Part shown: positions 35,145 through 47,935 of the stretch, piece by piece
How positions within the stretch are numbered: position 1 is the stretch's first letter
Layout: the number at the start of each line of letters is the position of its first letter
NCBI GenBank assembly: GCA_940337035.1
Contig: OW679203.1
Coordinates: forward strand, 30,575,495-30,639,494
Source of the DNA: Agriotes lineatus
Lineage: Eukaryota > Arthropoda > Insecta > Coleoptera > Elateridae
Reading direction: 5' to 3'
Length of the DNA: 64,000 nucleotides
The notes under the pieces: model-generated
Database searches by the model: none
What the model saw: only the letters and a program-made list of their open reading frames with translations
What the model was told of the DNA's origin: nothing
Translations under genes and position numbers: made by a program

Positions 35145-36030
35145 AATACAAACACAAACATTAAGGACACACTCACTTCCTTGAAAAACTTAAGGAAACA
35201 TAAACACACAACACCTGTGGTTAATTTCGATGTAGTTAGCCTCTTCCAGAATGTGCCAGTAGACAAAACACTCGACATCGTAAAACGTAAGCTACAAAAC
35301 GATAGCACAACAATCTTAAACATTGATACCGTTATGAATCCTTTTACACCATGTACTAAAACAATATACTGTCAATTACACTATGAATTTTTCCAACAGA
35401 ATTTGGGGATGACAATAGGTTTCTCTTTATTCTCCATTGTTAGTAACATTTAATAAAAGACTTCGAACAACAACATGTCTACACATACACAAACAAACCA
35501 GTAGTTTGGTGGAGGTATGTTGATGATGTTTTTTCAATTTGGTCTCATGATCTTGATAAGGTAAACAAATTTCTTGAACATATTAACAGTACGGAACCTC
35601 TTTCAAATTCATATCAGAAGCAGAGCAACACAATCAATTATCTTTTCTTGATGCACTTTTGAAACATTAGTATACCGTAAGAAACCCAACACTAATTGAC
35701 ACCTAATCACAAAAACATAAAGACAGATATTGTAAAAAGATAAAGAATTTGTTACAAATGTTTTCAAAGACAATGTCTATTCGAGACCCTTGTTATAAAC
35801 ATTTTCGATACACGAAACAATAACACAGATGTACAGCCAAATGACACTCAAAAATACAACGTTCCTACTATACCTTATATTTCAGGCATGTCTGACAAAA
35901 AAGTTTAATGTTAGAGTGTTATTCAAAACTATGAATACCTTGTCCATCTTTACAAAAACGAAATCGTTCGACGAAGAACAACATTCAAAGAATTATATAT
36001 ATATTGTAATAGTTCACTGCCCATAGCAAT
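35145..36030 (+). pseudogene. Penelope-like element RT relic (part 1 of a split copy)
   Basis: The plus strand reads PVVNFDVVSLFQNVPVDKTL (RT motif A region, FDVxSLFTNVP), YEFFQQNLGMTIGFSLFSIV with SNI (motif B region, QxxGxxMGSPLSP), and, after a stop and frame change, VVWWRYVDDVFSIWSHD (motif C, intact YVDD) and VNKFLEHINS. Later frames give LSFLDALL-like and YISGMSDKKV pieces of the thumb/linker. PLE reverse transcriptases are related to telomerase and make cDNA at the target site. This copy has many stops. It reaches the linker just before the endonuclease and then stops; the GIY-YIG part appears at 37770, so the two pieces are best read as one copy split by an insertion. Confidence 0.85.
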
Positions 36031-37769
36031 TTTGATTGCCTAATTAACTAAATGTGTAAGGTCAACATGAGCACAGAATGAAGTATTTTATCTATTGAAA
36101 GATAATAAATACTTTACATTAATAAGTGCACTTGATGTGAGCAGCAGTAACTAACAATTTGAGGGATAACAGTTAGCATGAAACAAAGCAGGTTATAGAA
36201 GGGTTACATTCAAAGTTTCAGAAATAATAAATGTTCGGAAGGGCCAAAGCAATTTAATTTGTAACTGACGGAATTGAGTTTATTAATGTCAGACATAATG
36301 TGAACGGAATAATACAAAATGATTTGTTAAATACAGAAAAAATATAAGCGTTATGTAGTAAAACTGTATAAGCCAGCAATAGGCAGATTAGCTGAAAGGT
36401 AAACGAAACCGTGCTAACAAAATCATTATTGCAAAGAGCAATGAAAATGGAAGGCAGACGATCGAAAGACAATTAGTGAGACGTTATATGAACTCCAAGT
36501 GTATCAGTGCATTATAAACAAAATTGATTTAAAAGCAGAGCAACAATTATTCCAAGAAAAGACAATATTAGTAGTTAGGCAAAGACATGACATCAAAACT
36601 GTAGTCCATAAGGTTAAACTATGCTAACAGTCTTAATTTCCTTTATAAATATTTGAATATCTAACTAGATGCTAGGTGACCTAACTGTCATTTGTTATTA
36701 ATAACTAAATAAGTTTGAAAATGTTGTGTTGGGGCCACATTGAGTTCCTCAATTATCATGTAGAATTGTAAATAAGAAAGTTCTTAGTTATACCAACTGT
36801 GGCTAAAGTTATTCACGAGTGTCTTGTGCATTGTGGGTGTAGTTTGCCATGTGTTAAACGGTCCAGGAGAAGCAAATAAGACAGCAGAACAAATAGTCTA
36901 AGTGCGAGTGACTTCGGGGAGCCAATTCCTTATGCAAGCAGCTTCGCCCAGCGATAATAGCGCCTGTTACGAATAGGGAGGACATTCAGAAACCAGTACG
37001 AGCAGAAATCCCAACCAACAAGCGATTCCCAAGTCCATACTTCCCGTGGCGTCATTTGGGGAGTGTGTACAGCGTCCAAGAGGTCTCCGATAAGGGTAGG
37101 GTTTCGCAGGAATCCTTTTCAACAGCGCCCTAATTCGCAGGGATCAACAAGATCAGACTGTCTACAGGGTGGAGAGCCATATTCCAGTGGTGCAGAGTCT
37201 TCCAGTTTTCAGATATTTAGATCTGGTCCTTTGAAAATGCGAAATGACGCGGCATTTTTTAGTTGTTGGGCGGATATAAACAAAAAGCGGTCGAGCGTCG
37301 GTTGCTACGTCACAGCTAGAAACAAAATGAACTTATCAGTTGCTACGTCACAGTAATTAATATTTACCTGACGCGTCTTTGCCATTTTGGTAGTTTTAGA
37401 ATTCAATTTACGCTGTTTTGTGCACTAGCAGATCATTGTGTTTGTTGAGTTAAAGTGCATTTGCCCGAAATATTTGAGAGTATTTGACATACAACAGGTT
37501 ATTTGTGATACCAAGTTTATGAATCCACACCCTTAAATCAAGATTGTCTCATATTCTCCGGAGCTAGCCGAATGTTTATTTCAAATAGATAAAGTAAGAA
37601 AAAGACAATAAACCGTTTATTTGTCGTAATGTTTCTTACATTATTTTAATTTGCCCTGAGTTAGACAAGTGAATCTCACTTGAAACTTAATAATCAGAAA
37701 GTGTAGTTATTCCCTAGCCATATTAATTATTTTATATTAAAAACCCCTATATTTATCATTAAAGGGAAG
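36031..37769. other. 1.7 kb of foreign sequence splitting the PLE
   Basis: No PLE-like peptide and no recognised gene. It includes a GC-richer part (36880-37370) with a 97-codon frame (37063-37356) of no known family. The limits are set only by where PLE similarity stops and resumes. Terminal repeats and a target duplication were not established. Confidence 0.45.
37301..37353. repeat. 15-bp direct repeat GTTGCTACGTCACAG
   Basis: Exact copies at 37301-37315 and 37339-37353 (38-bp period). Each contains TACGTCA, a CRE-like half-palindrome. Confidence 0.85.
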
Positions 37770-38020
37770 TTTTCTTGTGAATGCGGGAAATATTATATCG
37801 GTGAAACATCAAGGTGTTTAGAATTTATGGTTAAAAAATAGATTTAATTAAAAAGTATCAAATTGAAAAATCTAGAACTACAGAACCTGCTTGGAATGAC
37901 AACCACAAAATATAGTGGCATAACACAAAAATCTTATCTAAGGAATCGATGTCAACTAGACGTAAAATTAAAGAAACCGTCTATATTTTACTTAGCAAGA
38001 ATGCGTGTCCACACGTTCGG
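37770..38020 (+). pseudogene. Penelope-like GIY-YIG relic (part 2 of the split copy)
   Basis: The plus strand reads GKFSCECGKYYIGETSRCLE, a clean CxC plus YIG half of a PLE endonuclease, then (after a stop) EKSRTTEPAWNDNHKI-stop-WHNTKILSKESMSTRRKIKE and TVYILLSKN. The last block is the conserved C-terminal (I)LSKE...RRKIKEAxYI(L/A) segment. The first half of the GIY motif is missing, consistent with the break at 36030. Internal stops make it non-functional. Confidence 0.85.
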
Positions 38021-41020
38021 TGGATTTACATAATAGTTGGCCATCGATTCTTGAACTTCCAATCAAGTAGTCGGCTACCAGTGTCAAGCTGTTTACCGAA
38101 GAAGTAATCCGTATCCTGCTGTATTTTCAATAAAATACGCTTCTAGTTAATTTTTGATTTAATTAGTTGAATTGTTGAAAACAAAAGCAGATCATTTTGT
38201 AGTGTTGCAACACCCAAAGGAACAGCATGAATTACTGATCCAATATTTTAATCTTACCCATGCGACGAGTTAAGTAACCACTTGCTTGCTGCTGAGGCTA
38301 ATAATAGCAAAAGCTCCGAGAGCCGACCTTTCAGTTCGCCCCTGACGCAGTAACACTCGATGGGGAGAGTAATCCCTTAATAACGGCACTTTATGGCATT
38401 GCAGTTCGTGCTTTACTGAAACTTAAACTTACTAGCGTTTTTTAATCAAACTCCCCGAAACACAGGCGGTTGTTGGAAAGATGTAAAAGGCTTCCTTTGC
38501 TCGAGACACATCTCGCGTTACTTCCCAGCTTCTTCAAACAGAAGTAGCACTTTTTACGTTAGGTTGAATTCTGCATTGGGAGCGCTCTCCAGATGTTCGC
38601 CTTTTAATTTCATTGTACTCGCAACATGTTCTAGATTTGAACTAGGTGCAACAGCCGTAATAAATTAAAGTACAATTTGTTATTAGTAGCTACAATTTGT
38701 CATTTATAAATGTAAAAATCGACCTATTCTTTATAAAAACTTTTGCAAATTACTTTCCGCGTCACAATGAAGGTGGCTATTGTTTGTGTCATACCTTTCA
38801 TGCTTGTTCTAACCAGTAATTAAAACAGACTTAATTTTAAAATATGTGGCTGCTGAAAGCTCTAATAGGCGGAAGTAGACAAGTAAAACACTGCAACACT
38901 TCAAAGTAAAGAGGATAGCGATCTGTGAATGCCTAAAATAGTCCATAACCAATAGCGTTGAAAGGGTCAGATGAGCGGCTTCGGAGGACAGGATGGGTTA
39001 TAGTTAAAATGATAAATCAAATAAGGGCGCCACCAACTTGCTTATTCAACAACTTGCAAATCTAAGCTAGAAGATCTGTTAAACGCAACTTAAACTCAAG
39101 GGAGATACATTTATCAGGCAGGCTCTTTAATAAGCTGTGACCTGTTTTAAATTGAAGAAGTCATAAATACCGCACAATTAAAGTGATATTTATTTGCAAT
39201 TAATGCAGTCAAATACTACAAGAAGAAAGTTGTTCGTACCGAAATAAATTATTGAATATATAATAACTGAAGCGAAGTCATTACTAAACGGCGATTTTCG
39301 ACGACGCATTGACAACATAATGCGTGTACTTTAATTTCAAATGCACACATAAACAAAGCGCAAAGTATGTAAGAAATTTTAAAAAATCAGTAATACATAT
39401 TACTGCATCAATAAATGGTAAATCAAGCGTAAACAGGAAAATTGCAATATCGTTAGTTTAGAAACATATTCCCACCGATACATTTTGAATTTCAGCAAAA
39501 ATATTTCTTTACAGTACAAGGTTGTACCTTATCTGTTGAATCCAGCTTCGATCAAGGAAACCGATGTGGCTTCAGTCTAGCATAGGTGCTGAGTACGACG
39601 ATACCAACATAGGCAAATCGTACAGACTCCAAAAGCAAAGTCAAAGTTGGGTTACACTCGAAACCAACTCCATAAGCAGATATCCAAGGCCACAAATACG
39701 AAAATGCGAAGGTTCAAAGATACGACGAAAATACTAAAACGCAAAATTCGAGCAGAAGAGAAAAACCTTCAGGTATAAATCCGAAAAGCCCTAAAACAAT
39801 AGAGCGCCATTAGCGTGCAGCATTGAGATAAATTTATTTCAGATGTAAAACGGCTTAGTGCTCCAACTTTCAGAGAAGGTGCTGATGTATCGAAAACCAT
39901 CTAAAACGGAATTGAAGTGCATAAAGGCGAATTGCCAATCTAGGTTTTTGCGGCATGATTTACCAAAACCCGTTGTCTCCATATAAATCCACTGACGTTT
40001 TCTCAGATTTCACAACTAACCAACTATAAGAATTGAGAAAATAGAAGAAAGCCATAATCACAAAACTAGACCGAACGTTATTTAATTAAAAACAAAAAAC
40101 CTATAAGTTGAAAGTGGGGGAGGGGCGATAAATGTAGAACACCTAACCGCAAACGGAAGTTACTAAGCGACCACGCTAATACTCACTGCTACAAAATGGA
40201 TAACTTTGCGAAGTAGTATAGGCAGTACCCCAAAATCCAGCAAAACACATTTTATAATCTAAGACTGTAAAGATATCACGCACATATTCGACTGAATACG
40301 CCAGACAATGCAACAGCGAGAATGAACTGCAGTCAGGCCCGCGGGGACACGAGACACAGCTTATTTACAATTTTTTGCAGGCTTCCGAACTTGATAAATA
40401 ACCCAATAATCAGAGGCGCCTAACAAAGTCAAGAAACATCACATTACTCATTAATGGAGATTGCGAGAGTTTCAAATCAAACGCATACCTGCAACGAACT
40501 TCAATGTTAACCTTGGCAGATGAAACCGTCTATATGATTTTAAATTTTGCTAAACATTAAGTAGCTTTTAGGGAGAACTACCGATGAGGTAAAGCATTAA
40601 GGCTAGGGTTAGTAAAAAACCAAAAATGTTAAAATGAACGTAAGAATCAATAAAATGACCTGCCATTCTGCTGAATGGCTATTTGTCATTATTAAAATTA
40701 AATAATATGCATAAATTTACTTAATAATCACCATTAAAGCAACTAAATGAACAGAACTAATTGAATGCAACGTCTATTTACTACGCCACGCCAGAAGCTA
40801 ATAATCAAGTTATTTTACATACCAAATAGCAAGCAAATTTCCATTGACTACATTATTCTAGGACAATGGCTCCCAAACTAATTGAATTCCACCAACAAAG
40901 TAATTTACTATAAGAACATGTAAAATAAGAAACGATTACCTGACTGCAACACCGTCCTCTAAAAACTGTTTTATCTATACAATTGTAGAGCGTTATTTCT
41001 TAGAAACATTGAGGCACTAG
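38021..41020. other. No gene recognised (3 kb)
   Basis: AT-rich with no frame of interest. A moderately GC-rich patch near 39600-40500 gave no recognisable peptide on either strand. Confidence 0.5.
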
Positions 41021-41078
41021 CTTAAGATCATTAGCTAGAAGTAATCAAGCTTAGGATCATGAGCTAGAAGTAATCAAG
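41021..41078. repeat. 29-bp tandem duplication
   Basis: Units 41021-41049 and 41050-41078 differ at only two positions; both end GAGCTAGAAG/TAGCTAGAAG followed by TAATCAAG. Confidence 0.9.
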
Positions 41079-41559
41079 ACAAAATGACACCATTCTCCAT
41101 TGCGATAAGAATTTTATAACCATCTAGAGTAAATATTCGCGTATAGACATTCTTCACAACGCAACGTTTAGAATAAATATTACTGAAAACCAATGTAAAC
41201 ACGTTGTCAAGAAACAAAGCTTATGAAACGGGGTTGGAACAAATAAAACAGAAATATTTATAGCCGCGTAAAACGTTGGAATTATGACTTAGATACGTCA
41301 TAAGTAATCAACTACTGGCGTTTGGCCAGTAGAATCAATAAAATTGCTATATATTCCCATTCCTAGAACAAAAGTAAGAGATATTTATTTAAAATCAATA
41401 CCGTCCATATCAAATTACATAAATCCTGTAGTATACATCTTGACAGTATCAGTTTTGACGATAGGTAGAAGTACGATAATAACTTATGAGGTAAATACGA
41501 GCAAGGTATAGATTTTATCGAAACTTTTTTATATAGCAATAAACGGAACAACACAAAAT

Positions 41560-42420
41560 TTATGACATTTTTGACCCATGATAGTCTCCATTGTAGATAA
41601 TGTTGTTATCTGTTGTCTGAGTATCTTTCATTGTACCTTGCCCATTTTTATTTTTGCCTAATCGTTGTTTCTGTAATTTTATGTTTTTTGGTGATATTCC
41701 ATTTCTGTTTATTTCCGATTTTGTAATGTTATTTCCAGCGTCCCATGTGTTAATACTGAGAAAACGCGGAAATATTGAGAGATATTTCTGTTTTTTAAAA
41801 TTTCGCTTAATCTTTCGAACGCTGCCTACCAAGCCTGGCCCGTCTGTTTACTTCCCCTATTGGTTATTTTTATCCAGTTTAATTGCTTGTCGTAGATAAA
41901 TATCTTCCTTAACCCATTACAGTTTTATTTCTTATTGTTACCCGTTCTGAGTTTTCTGTATTAGGCATTACCTTTGTTTTCTCTAGACTAACTTTTAGTC
42001 CTACTCTTTGGGATTCCGTGTTTTTGGAGGCTATCGATGTTATTGGGTTATAATAACCTTTCTACATTTATGTTAATTCTCATTTGATCTCATTTTAGGT
42101 TTCTAAAAACATTTTGAGGGGCATTTGTAAATAGTTTAGAAGATAGCGTACCTCCTTGCCTGAGTCGTTTCCTTATTGATACTGAATTTGTATCTGCATA
42201 TACTCTCAAAATAGTGGTTGCTTAACTATAGCAGCTTTCGATAAAATTGATGTAGCATGTGTCGATTTTGCAATTCCTTTTACCGACCAGAACGACATTC
42301 TATTGAAAGCTTTTTTGTAATCGACAAAATCTAATTAGAGTGGTATATTATATTCGGTTGTTTTTTCGATGACTACGCGAATAGATGTAACGGGCCTGAT
42401 TCGTCACACCAGAGCTTTTC
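41560..42420 (-). pseudogene. RTE-like LINE, 3' half (RT palm to C-terminal domain)
   Basis: The minus strand, starting near 42420, reads degraded forms of the palm: FCRLQKSFQ-like (DYEKAFD box), CKIDTCYINFIESCYS, ATTILRVYADTNSVSIRKRL and RQGGTLSSKLFT (the VRQGDxxSPxLF box), then QMRININVERL (GIxINGExL). The YADD box itself is not readable. Downstream come YLRQAIKLDKNNQ (YLG box) and the frame 41832-41560 (VGSVRKIKRNFKKQKYLSIF, then FLSINTWDAG), which fits the GxRxxFK...FNxCVLP region. Motif order is that of RTE-like LINEs. It begins at nearly the same protein position where the 32601-33970 copy ends. Stops and frame changes throughout. Confidence 0.75.
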
Positions 42421-44633
42421 AGTATGTAAACCCGCCGACATAAAGCTGATCTGTAACTTTGGGGCTGTACTAATTATGTTATGAGCGGATTATATATTTG
42501 AAATCCCGCTCAATCTGTATTCTCGCTCATTCTGATAATCCAGTGCGAAAAGGGGCCAATTTACCCCCAATGTAGCCAAAAATAGACCGGTAAATCATCA
42601 GTAAACGGTTTTCTGTGAAAGACTAGACACTTGTGTTCTGGTTATGACAGCAAACGGCTACCCGATAAGTGCATCGGCCAACACCTAGTCTGGGATGATA
42701 TTCAAGCCCAGAAAGTACTGAACAGCCTTGGAAAGCATCTCGGAAGTCCATATAACTAACAGCTGGGAGCCTCTTCAGCGATTTCAAGATGAGGCCATTC
42801 ACCTTTCTTACTAAGCCCACTAGATGTAATCTGAACACGACGCCATCAAGGGCCCAAGGTGCAACCATTTAATCAAACCAATCGAGCACTAAGCTGCTAC
42901 ATATTTCGAGTTCAGAGTACAGTATTGCATCATATTTTAAGGAATGACTCGGACGTTGACCTCAAGGCGTGGCCGCATTATCAGAAAATGTGTGCGGGCG
43001 GATGCAAGCGACCTAGTACCCGACTAAAGTGAGTTTGTCCAAGTGCGTAAAAAATATTTTTGCGAACCTTTATGTTAGTGTTAACGTTTAGCATTTTGTT
43101 ACTTGTATCTTGTCCAACTATACATGCGAGTAGAATGTAGCTCCTAGCTCGTAGCCATTCAAACTCAATATTTTTATTTAGTATTTAGGGCTTATATTAG
43201 TTGCGTATTGTCGTTTCATTTGTTTGTATGTATGTAAACCAACATATTTAGTATATTGCGTTTATGTAAGTAGCCCTGACTTTTATTCCTAGAGGGGTTG
43301 AATATGTATTTTCAGAATTTAAATGTGTGTACGAGACAAGCTCAGGGCAAAGCTAAGTTAGCATTCCAAATTAAAATAATGAAGGGGTAGAACAAAGTTC
43401 TGTAGCAAGTTCTAAATCCAGGCTGTTAGTTTAGTTGATATTCATCCGTTTTTATTGTTCTTTTAGTTTTAATTTTCATGAAGAGCTTATATATTTGAGA
43501 TAATAATGAGATAGGCATATAGTTTGACTTTAATCTCCTTTTTTGTAAAACGGGTCGTTAATTGTATCAACAACAGTCGTATACAGCTAAATGACTTACA
43601 TTTAAATTGTTTCGAGTAGGTAGGTTCCTATAATATGTCAATTATTTGGTGCATGCCACTGGTACTTGTCAGATTTAGTTTTGTAAATGTGGTTACAAGC
43701 AGTGTTGATCCGATTACCTATATTATGTGTATGTTTTCAAACAATGTGAACGAATATTCGCATAAATTAGGAAGCGACATTAAGAACCCAACATTCTTGA
43801 TAATAACTTATTGCCAAACTTAAATTTCCTTAATATTTTTCAACGTTAAGTACGTAGAGCTTTTGCTGGTAAAATTATTACTTCAAGACAAGTAAACCCA
43901 AGTTTATCACGAAAACAGATTTTAAAGGTAGTGTTATAGATAAATAAAGTGTGCACAGTACGAACTAAGCATTTTCCTGTGCAGCTGCCTGCAATGGCTG
44001 GTAAAAATCCGCTTACTTTAATGTCGTTTCTGAAACATCAGCTCCTTTATTCTGCACAAGTAAAAAGCGCTGACTTTGTCAATGCTTCATCGGGTGGAAA
44101 GCAACTCTCGTTGCTGCTGTACTGATTTCTATGCTTCGAAATGTTCGAATTTACGGTTCAGAACAGTTTTCTGTTACACGATAATACGATTACACGTACC
44201 GTTGTCCCAGTCTCAAAGCCGAGTAAAAGTATAAATGCTGTTTGGAGTATAACTTACAGACACTTGCTACAAAAGCAAGCACATTTTAGGATTATTTCTT
44301 TTTTAAACTTGCACAAAATTTTGTACATATTCTATTCCATTGGATTATGTTCCAAGTGGAAGTTAAATTAAAGTTCGTAATGTCCAATTTCAGATTCGCG
44401 CCGTAATCGTATCTTCAAGAAAATTCAAGCGGTAGCTAATGGGCGATAATGCAAAACTACATAGAAGAAATTCACTAAAATAATTCTCTGAAATATACTA
44501 TCATGATCATAATGTATGCAGCAATGCGATATTGAAGTTATGCTCATTAAGCGAATCCCGGCGGACTCTACAAGGATTTTAAAAATCGTACGGACCCCGG
44601 CTACCACGCTAACACCTGTGGTAGTCGTTAAAA
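42421..44633. other. No gene recognised
   Basis: The minus frame 42623-42868 (81 codons) and the plus frames at 43635 and 44141 show no known motif. Confidence 0.5.
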
Positions 44634-44735
44634 GGCTAGCCACCTACCAGGCCTAAGGGCAAAGAGGGTTCATAGAACCACTTTATATTTGAAAACAAGC
44701 CACTGGACTATAATAAGAGGAAGAAGAAGAAGACA
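44634..44735 (-). repeat. Dispersed repeat F3, copy 1
   Basis: Reverse-complement match to 58607-58730: a (TTC)n-type end, TATTATAG-CCAGTGGC-TGTTTT, AAAGTGGTT, TTTGCCCTTA and GGTAGGTGGCTAGCCTT in the same order. The family is unidentified; a microsatellite end is common in SINEs and some LINEs. Confidence 0.75.
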
Positions 44736-45499
44736 TTCTTTAAAAGAGTTACATCGAAATGAATTGCAGCAATCTTATGTATAGAAGAGAGGAAGATCTG
44801 GGCGTTAAAAATTCATTATTACTATTATTAATTAGACACTTTAAAATTATGAGCTTTAGTTTACAAGAACATTATGCTAAATAATGCATCCTCAACTACA
44901 TTCACCATGTGGGATCAATCATTACCTAAACTCTCGTGTTAATTAAAAGTATTGTTTATTATCAAACCTAATTATGTTTTCGTTTTTAAGAATACCGTTT
45001 TATATCATTCAAATTGCTCAATTAGCATAGTAAATGACGACATTAAGAGGGAGAAGAAGAGCTGGGTTTCAATCCGATTCTCTAAAAATCATGGGTTTAG
45101 AAGTAAAGGTACGATAGCTGATCAACCACTACCTAAACCATAGTCGTTATTTTTCTTGTGTAAATTAAATTCTTACTCATGATATTTAAAAATGGGTGAA
45201 ACCTTTAATTTCAATTAAAATTGCATAAGTAACTACAACCAAGTTACAGGGCCAACCAATAGCTAAAGGATGGTCGTTATTACCCTTCTGTAGGTTCGGT
45301 TTATTGTTAAATATATAAATCAACTTATATTTTTTAAAGCCATAAGCTATCATTTAAAATCAATAACACCATATTCGATTGCCCCAATACACTAGAACAT
45401 TGTATGCATATTTAAACCTTCTCTTCTGAATAACGATTTACGATTAATACTAAAGGTGCCGACACGCTGGGGGCGGTTTTAGTTCCTCCAGGCTAAAGA
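44736..45499. other. No gene recognised
   Basis: AT-rich with loosely repeated fragments (AACCACTACCTAAAC and ATGGTCGTTATT-like) but nothing coherent. Confidence 0.45.
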
Positions 45500-45830
45500 G
45501 ATATGAAGTGGTGCCTCTCTAAACTAGGAAGGCGGCCAGCTCCAGAGGCAAAGACTCATCCAAAGATTCCACCGGACGTAAGCCGGACCCCACCGGGAAC
45601 GCGACAAGCAATTAGGGTCTGCACGAAGCTCCCCAAAGCTCGTGTATCGCAGTCTCCTCCTGATCCGCGGAATAGCATTTCAATCCCAGATTTTCCTAGA
45701 GCCAGTATGTGTAAGAGAGTACTTCTTTTGATCCATGCAAATGCCGCTATCGCCGCCATTTTTACTCCAATGTCGCTTGTCATTCGTTGCAATTTTATTA
45801 AATGCCGTGTGATTTTATGAAAATGGCAAA
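45500..45830. other. GC/CpG-richer block with ATGGCGGC motif
   Basis: About 330 bp, CpG-richer than its surroundings. Frames are open on both strands (plus 45503-45820, minus 45792-45556). The minus strand contains AAAAATGGCGGCGATAGCGGC near 45765, resembling a YY1/Pho-type element at a start site. Neither translation matches a family, so a small promoter or first exon is possible but unproven. Confidence 0.3.
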
Positions 45831-47159
45831 AGATTATTTTTACTAACTCAAGGGATGAAAAATATAAAGAAAAAGAAGCAATGGATATATAATATACCTA
45901 GAGAAGATTTGCCAGATCGAGCTTACGTTTGTAAGATTAATTTTTAATCACGTTTATACGTTGGTTCGGAACTTTCAGAAAGTAAAGCCACTATTGCAAC
46001 CACCTGAGCAGAGTATTTTGTGTTTTAGAAAATTGTAGTGTCTTTTTAATAATTCAAAATTGTAAACACTTTACAAAATGCTTATTTATCGACTGCGACC
46101 TCTACAATACTAGATATTTTAACTAATGGGAACAAAATTCAAATATGGTGATCCAAGCCCACAATTTCGTAAAACAAATTCGCTATTATTCGACAATTAT
46201 CTGTGATTACGTAGTTAAAGCGTCGCCTAGGTGATAACAATAGCAGTAAGTAAATACACGTCACAAACAACAAACACTCAGCGGACGTCTCTGCCAGAAA
46301 TGCACAAAAAACCGACGCCATTTGCAAATCACTAAATGCAATCTTTTAGGATAAACTTTCCTGACCTTTATGTTGCTTTTGCAATGGAGACTAGCGCTTA
46401 ACTTGAGCCCCAGCAAGTCGCACAATGCCTGGACCCCCTTTTCTCCGCTGGCCTGCAGATACAAGCAGCTGATGCCCTGCAGAACGACTCTTATTGTTCA
46501 ACCGCTCCAAAAACGCCTCCAAGTCAACCGTTGTTTCACATCTAGGGCTCCAAATGCTTCCCACAAAGATCGCTGTTTACGTCTAGCTCACAAGGCTCCA
46601 ATTACACTGCATTGTACAAAATTTCGGAAAATTAATGCAACCTACTAGAGCGTACCCAAAGGATATATAATTAATTCCAAATACACTGAATTGAGAAATG
46701 GGTATTTATTCACGTACTAATAATTATTTATTGGAGAAGCCAAAATTTACACCACTTCACAGTTTGGCTTCGTTTTCCCAATTGTTTGTCTTCGATCTTA
46801 CATTGTTTTACATTATTTCCAAGCTTACTCTGATTACATTTTGTTGTTCACATCAAGGTTAATATTATTTTTAATACTGTTTTTCAAACTATTATCAAAG
46901 CCAATGCTATTTTATACAATTTGCAAAAAATTAACTAGCGCATTCCTGGAGAATTTTATAAAATAATATTTGATATGTTTGAAATATCGTTATTTGCTAT
47001 TATAATAATAAAATGTGTTCATAGCAATATATATGAGTACATAAAAAGTTATGTAATCTTAAGAATATTGATTATAAGGAGTATTTTGTAATTATCTTTG
47101 TTTCTAGTTAATAAATGCATTCGAAGAAAACAAAGTTTTACTTTAATTTTATCCATATA
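45831..47159. other. No gene recognised
   Basis: The 46250-46650 patch has overlapping frames on both strands without known motifs. The rest is AT-rich. Confidence 0.5.
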
Positions 47160-47935
47160 TTCGCGTACACGACCTGCTGAATTGTAAGAGAAACGTCACG
47201 TTGACGGTATTGTTGGACAAACGTCAAAGCGACGTATGTGACACTGGGGTAAAAATGGTGATAACCCCTTACATATACTGGCTCTGAGATTCTCCCGGAT
47301 TGGTTGGACGGGGTCGTGGAAATCGGGGATACCGACGTAAAAGCAATCGACGAGACCGAATGGTGGTTTTCTCCCGGAGATGCAGGGCTTTCTTTGGAGT
47401 GCCGGCTTCTTGGAACCTGAAGCTTACGGGGATGTTACCCAGGTCCGGAATACGCGAAGTAAGTTGCATTACTGCTCGCGGACTCGTTGGCGGGCCACTC
47501 GGGACAGCTTGAATTCCGGCTCGAAGTGAACGAGAGTCCGAAGAGGCGATCGACCAAGGTGCGGGGCCTTAAAAACAAGCAACGTTACCAAGGCGATCGA
47601 CGTATATCAGCAAGGTACTGCTTCCGCCATATTCTAAGAACAAATAAGGGGTTCTGCCTGGACGGAGCTGTAAATGGGGCAAACAAAGGATCGGCTTCCT
47701 GGAGGACAAAAAGCGCTGCGCGAACGAATGGTTTGGCCTGTACGAAGCCATTGGAAGTCGGAGCAAACAATGAGGATTTGACAGCAGAGAAGTGTCAATT
47801 AGCTTGGGTGCTTTTGGAATCCTGCCGCCTTTGATTTCGGAGCTATCTGCTCGTAGTCCTTTGTCTAAAACTTCTGCTTCGCATTGGTTGGTTTGGGAAG
47901 GGGTGGGGTTAATATGTTGGTTTTTAACCATCTCT
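47160..47935. other. GC-richer unassigned block
   Basis: About 775 bp with high GC and overlapping frames on both strands (plus 47300-47512 and 47487-47834; minus 47931-47569 and 47469-47269). None shows a known domain. The frames look like by-products of composition. It may be a fragment of an unidentified repeat. Confidence 0.4.

Noticed and set aside
41021..41078. Possible CRISPR-like array
   Set aside because: Only two adjacent units without spacers: a simple tandem duplication in a eukaryotic context.
45503..45820. 105-codon Pro/Arg-rich plus frame
   Set aside because: Antisense to a similar-length minus frame in a GC-rich patch; no recognisable domain.
47569..47931. 120-codon minus frame and overlapping plus frame 47487-47834
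   Set aside because: Both arise in the same GC-rich block, neither matches a known family.
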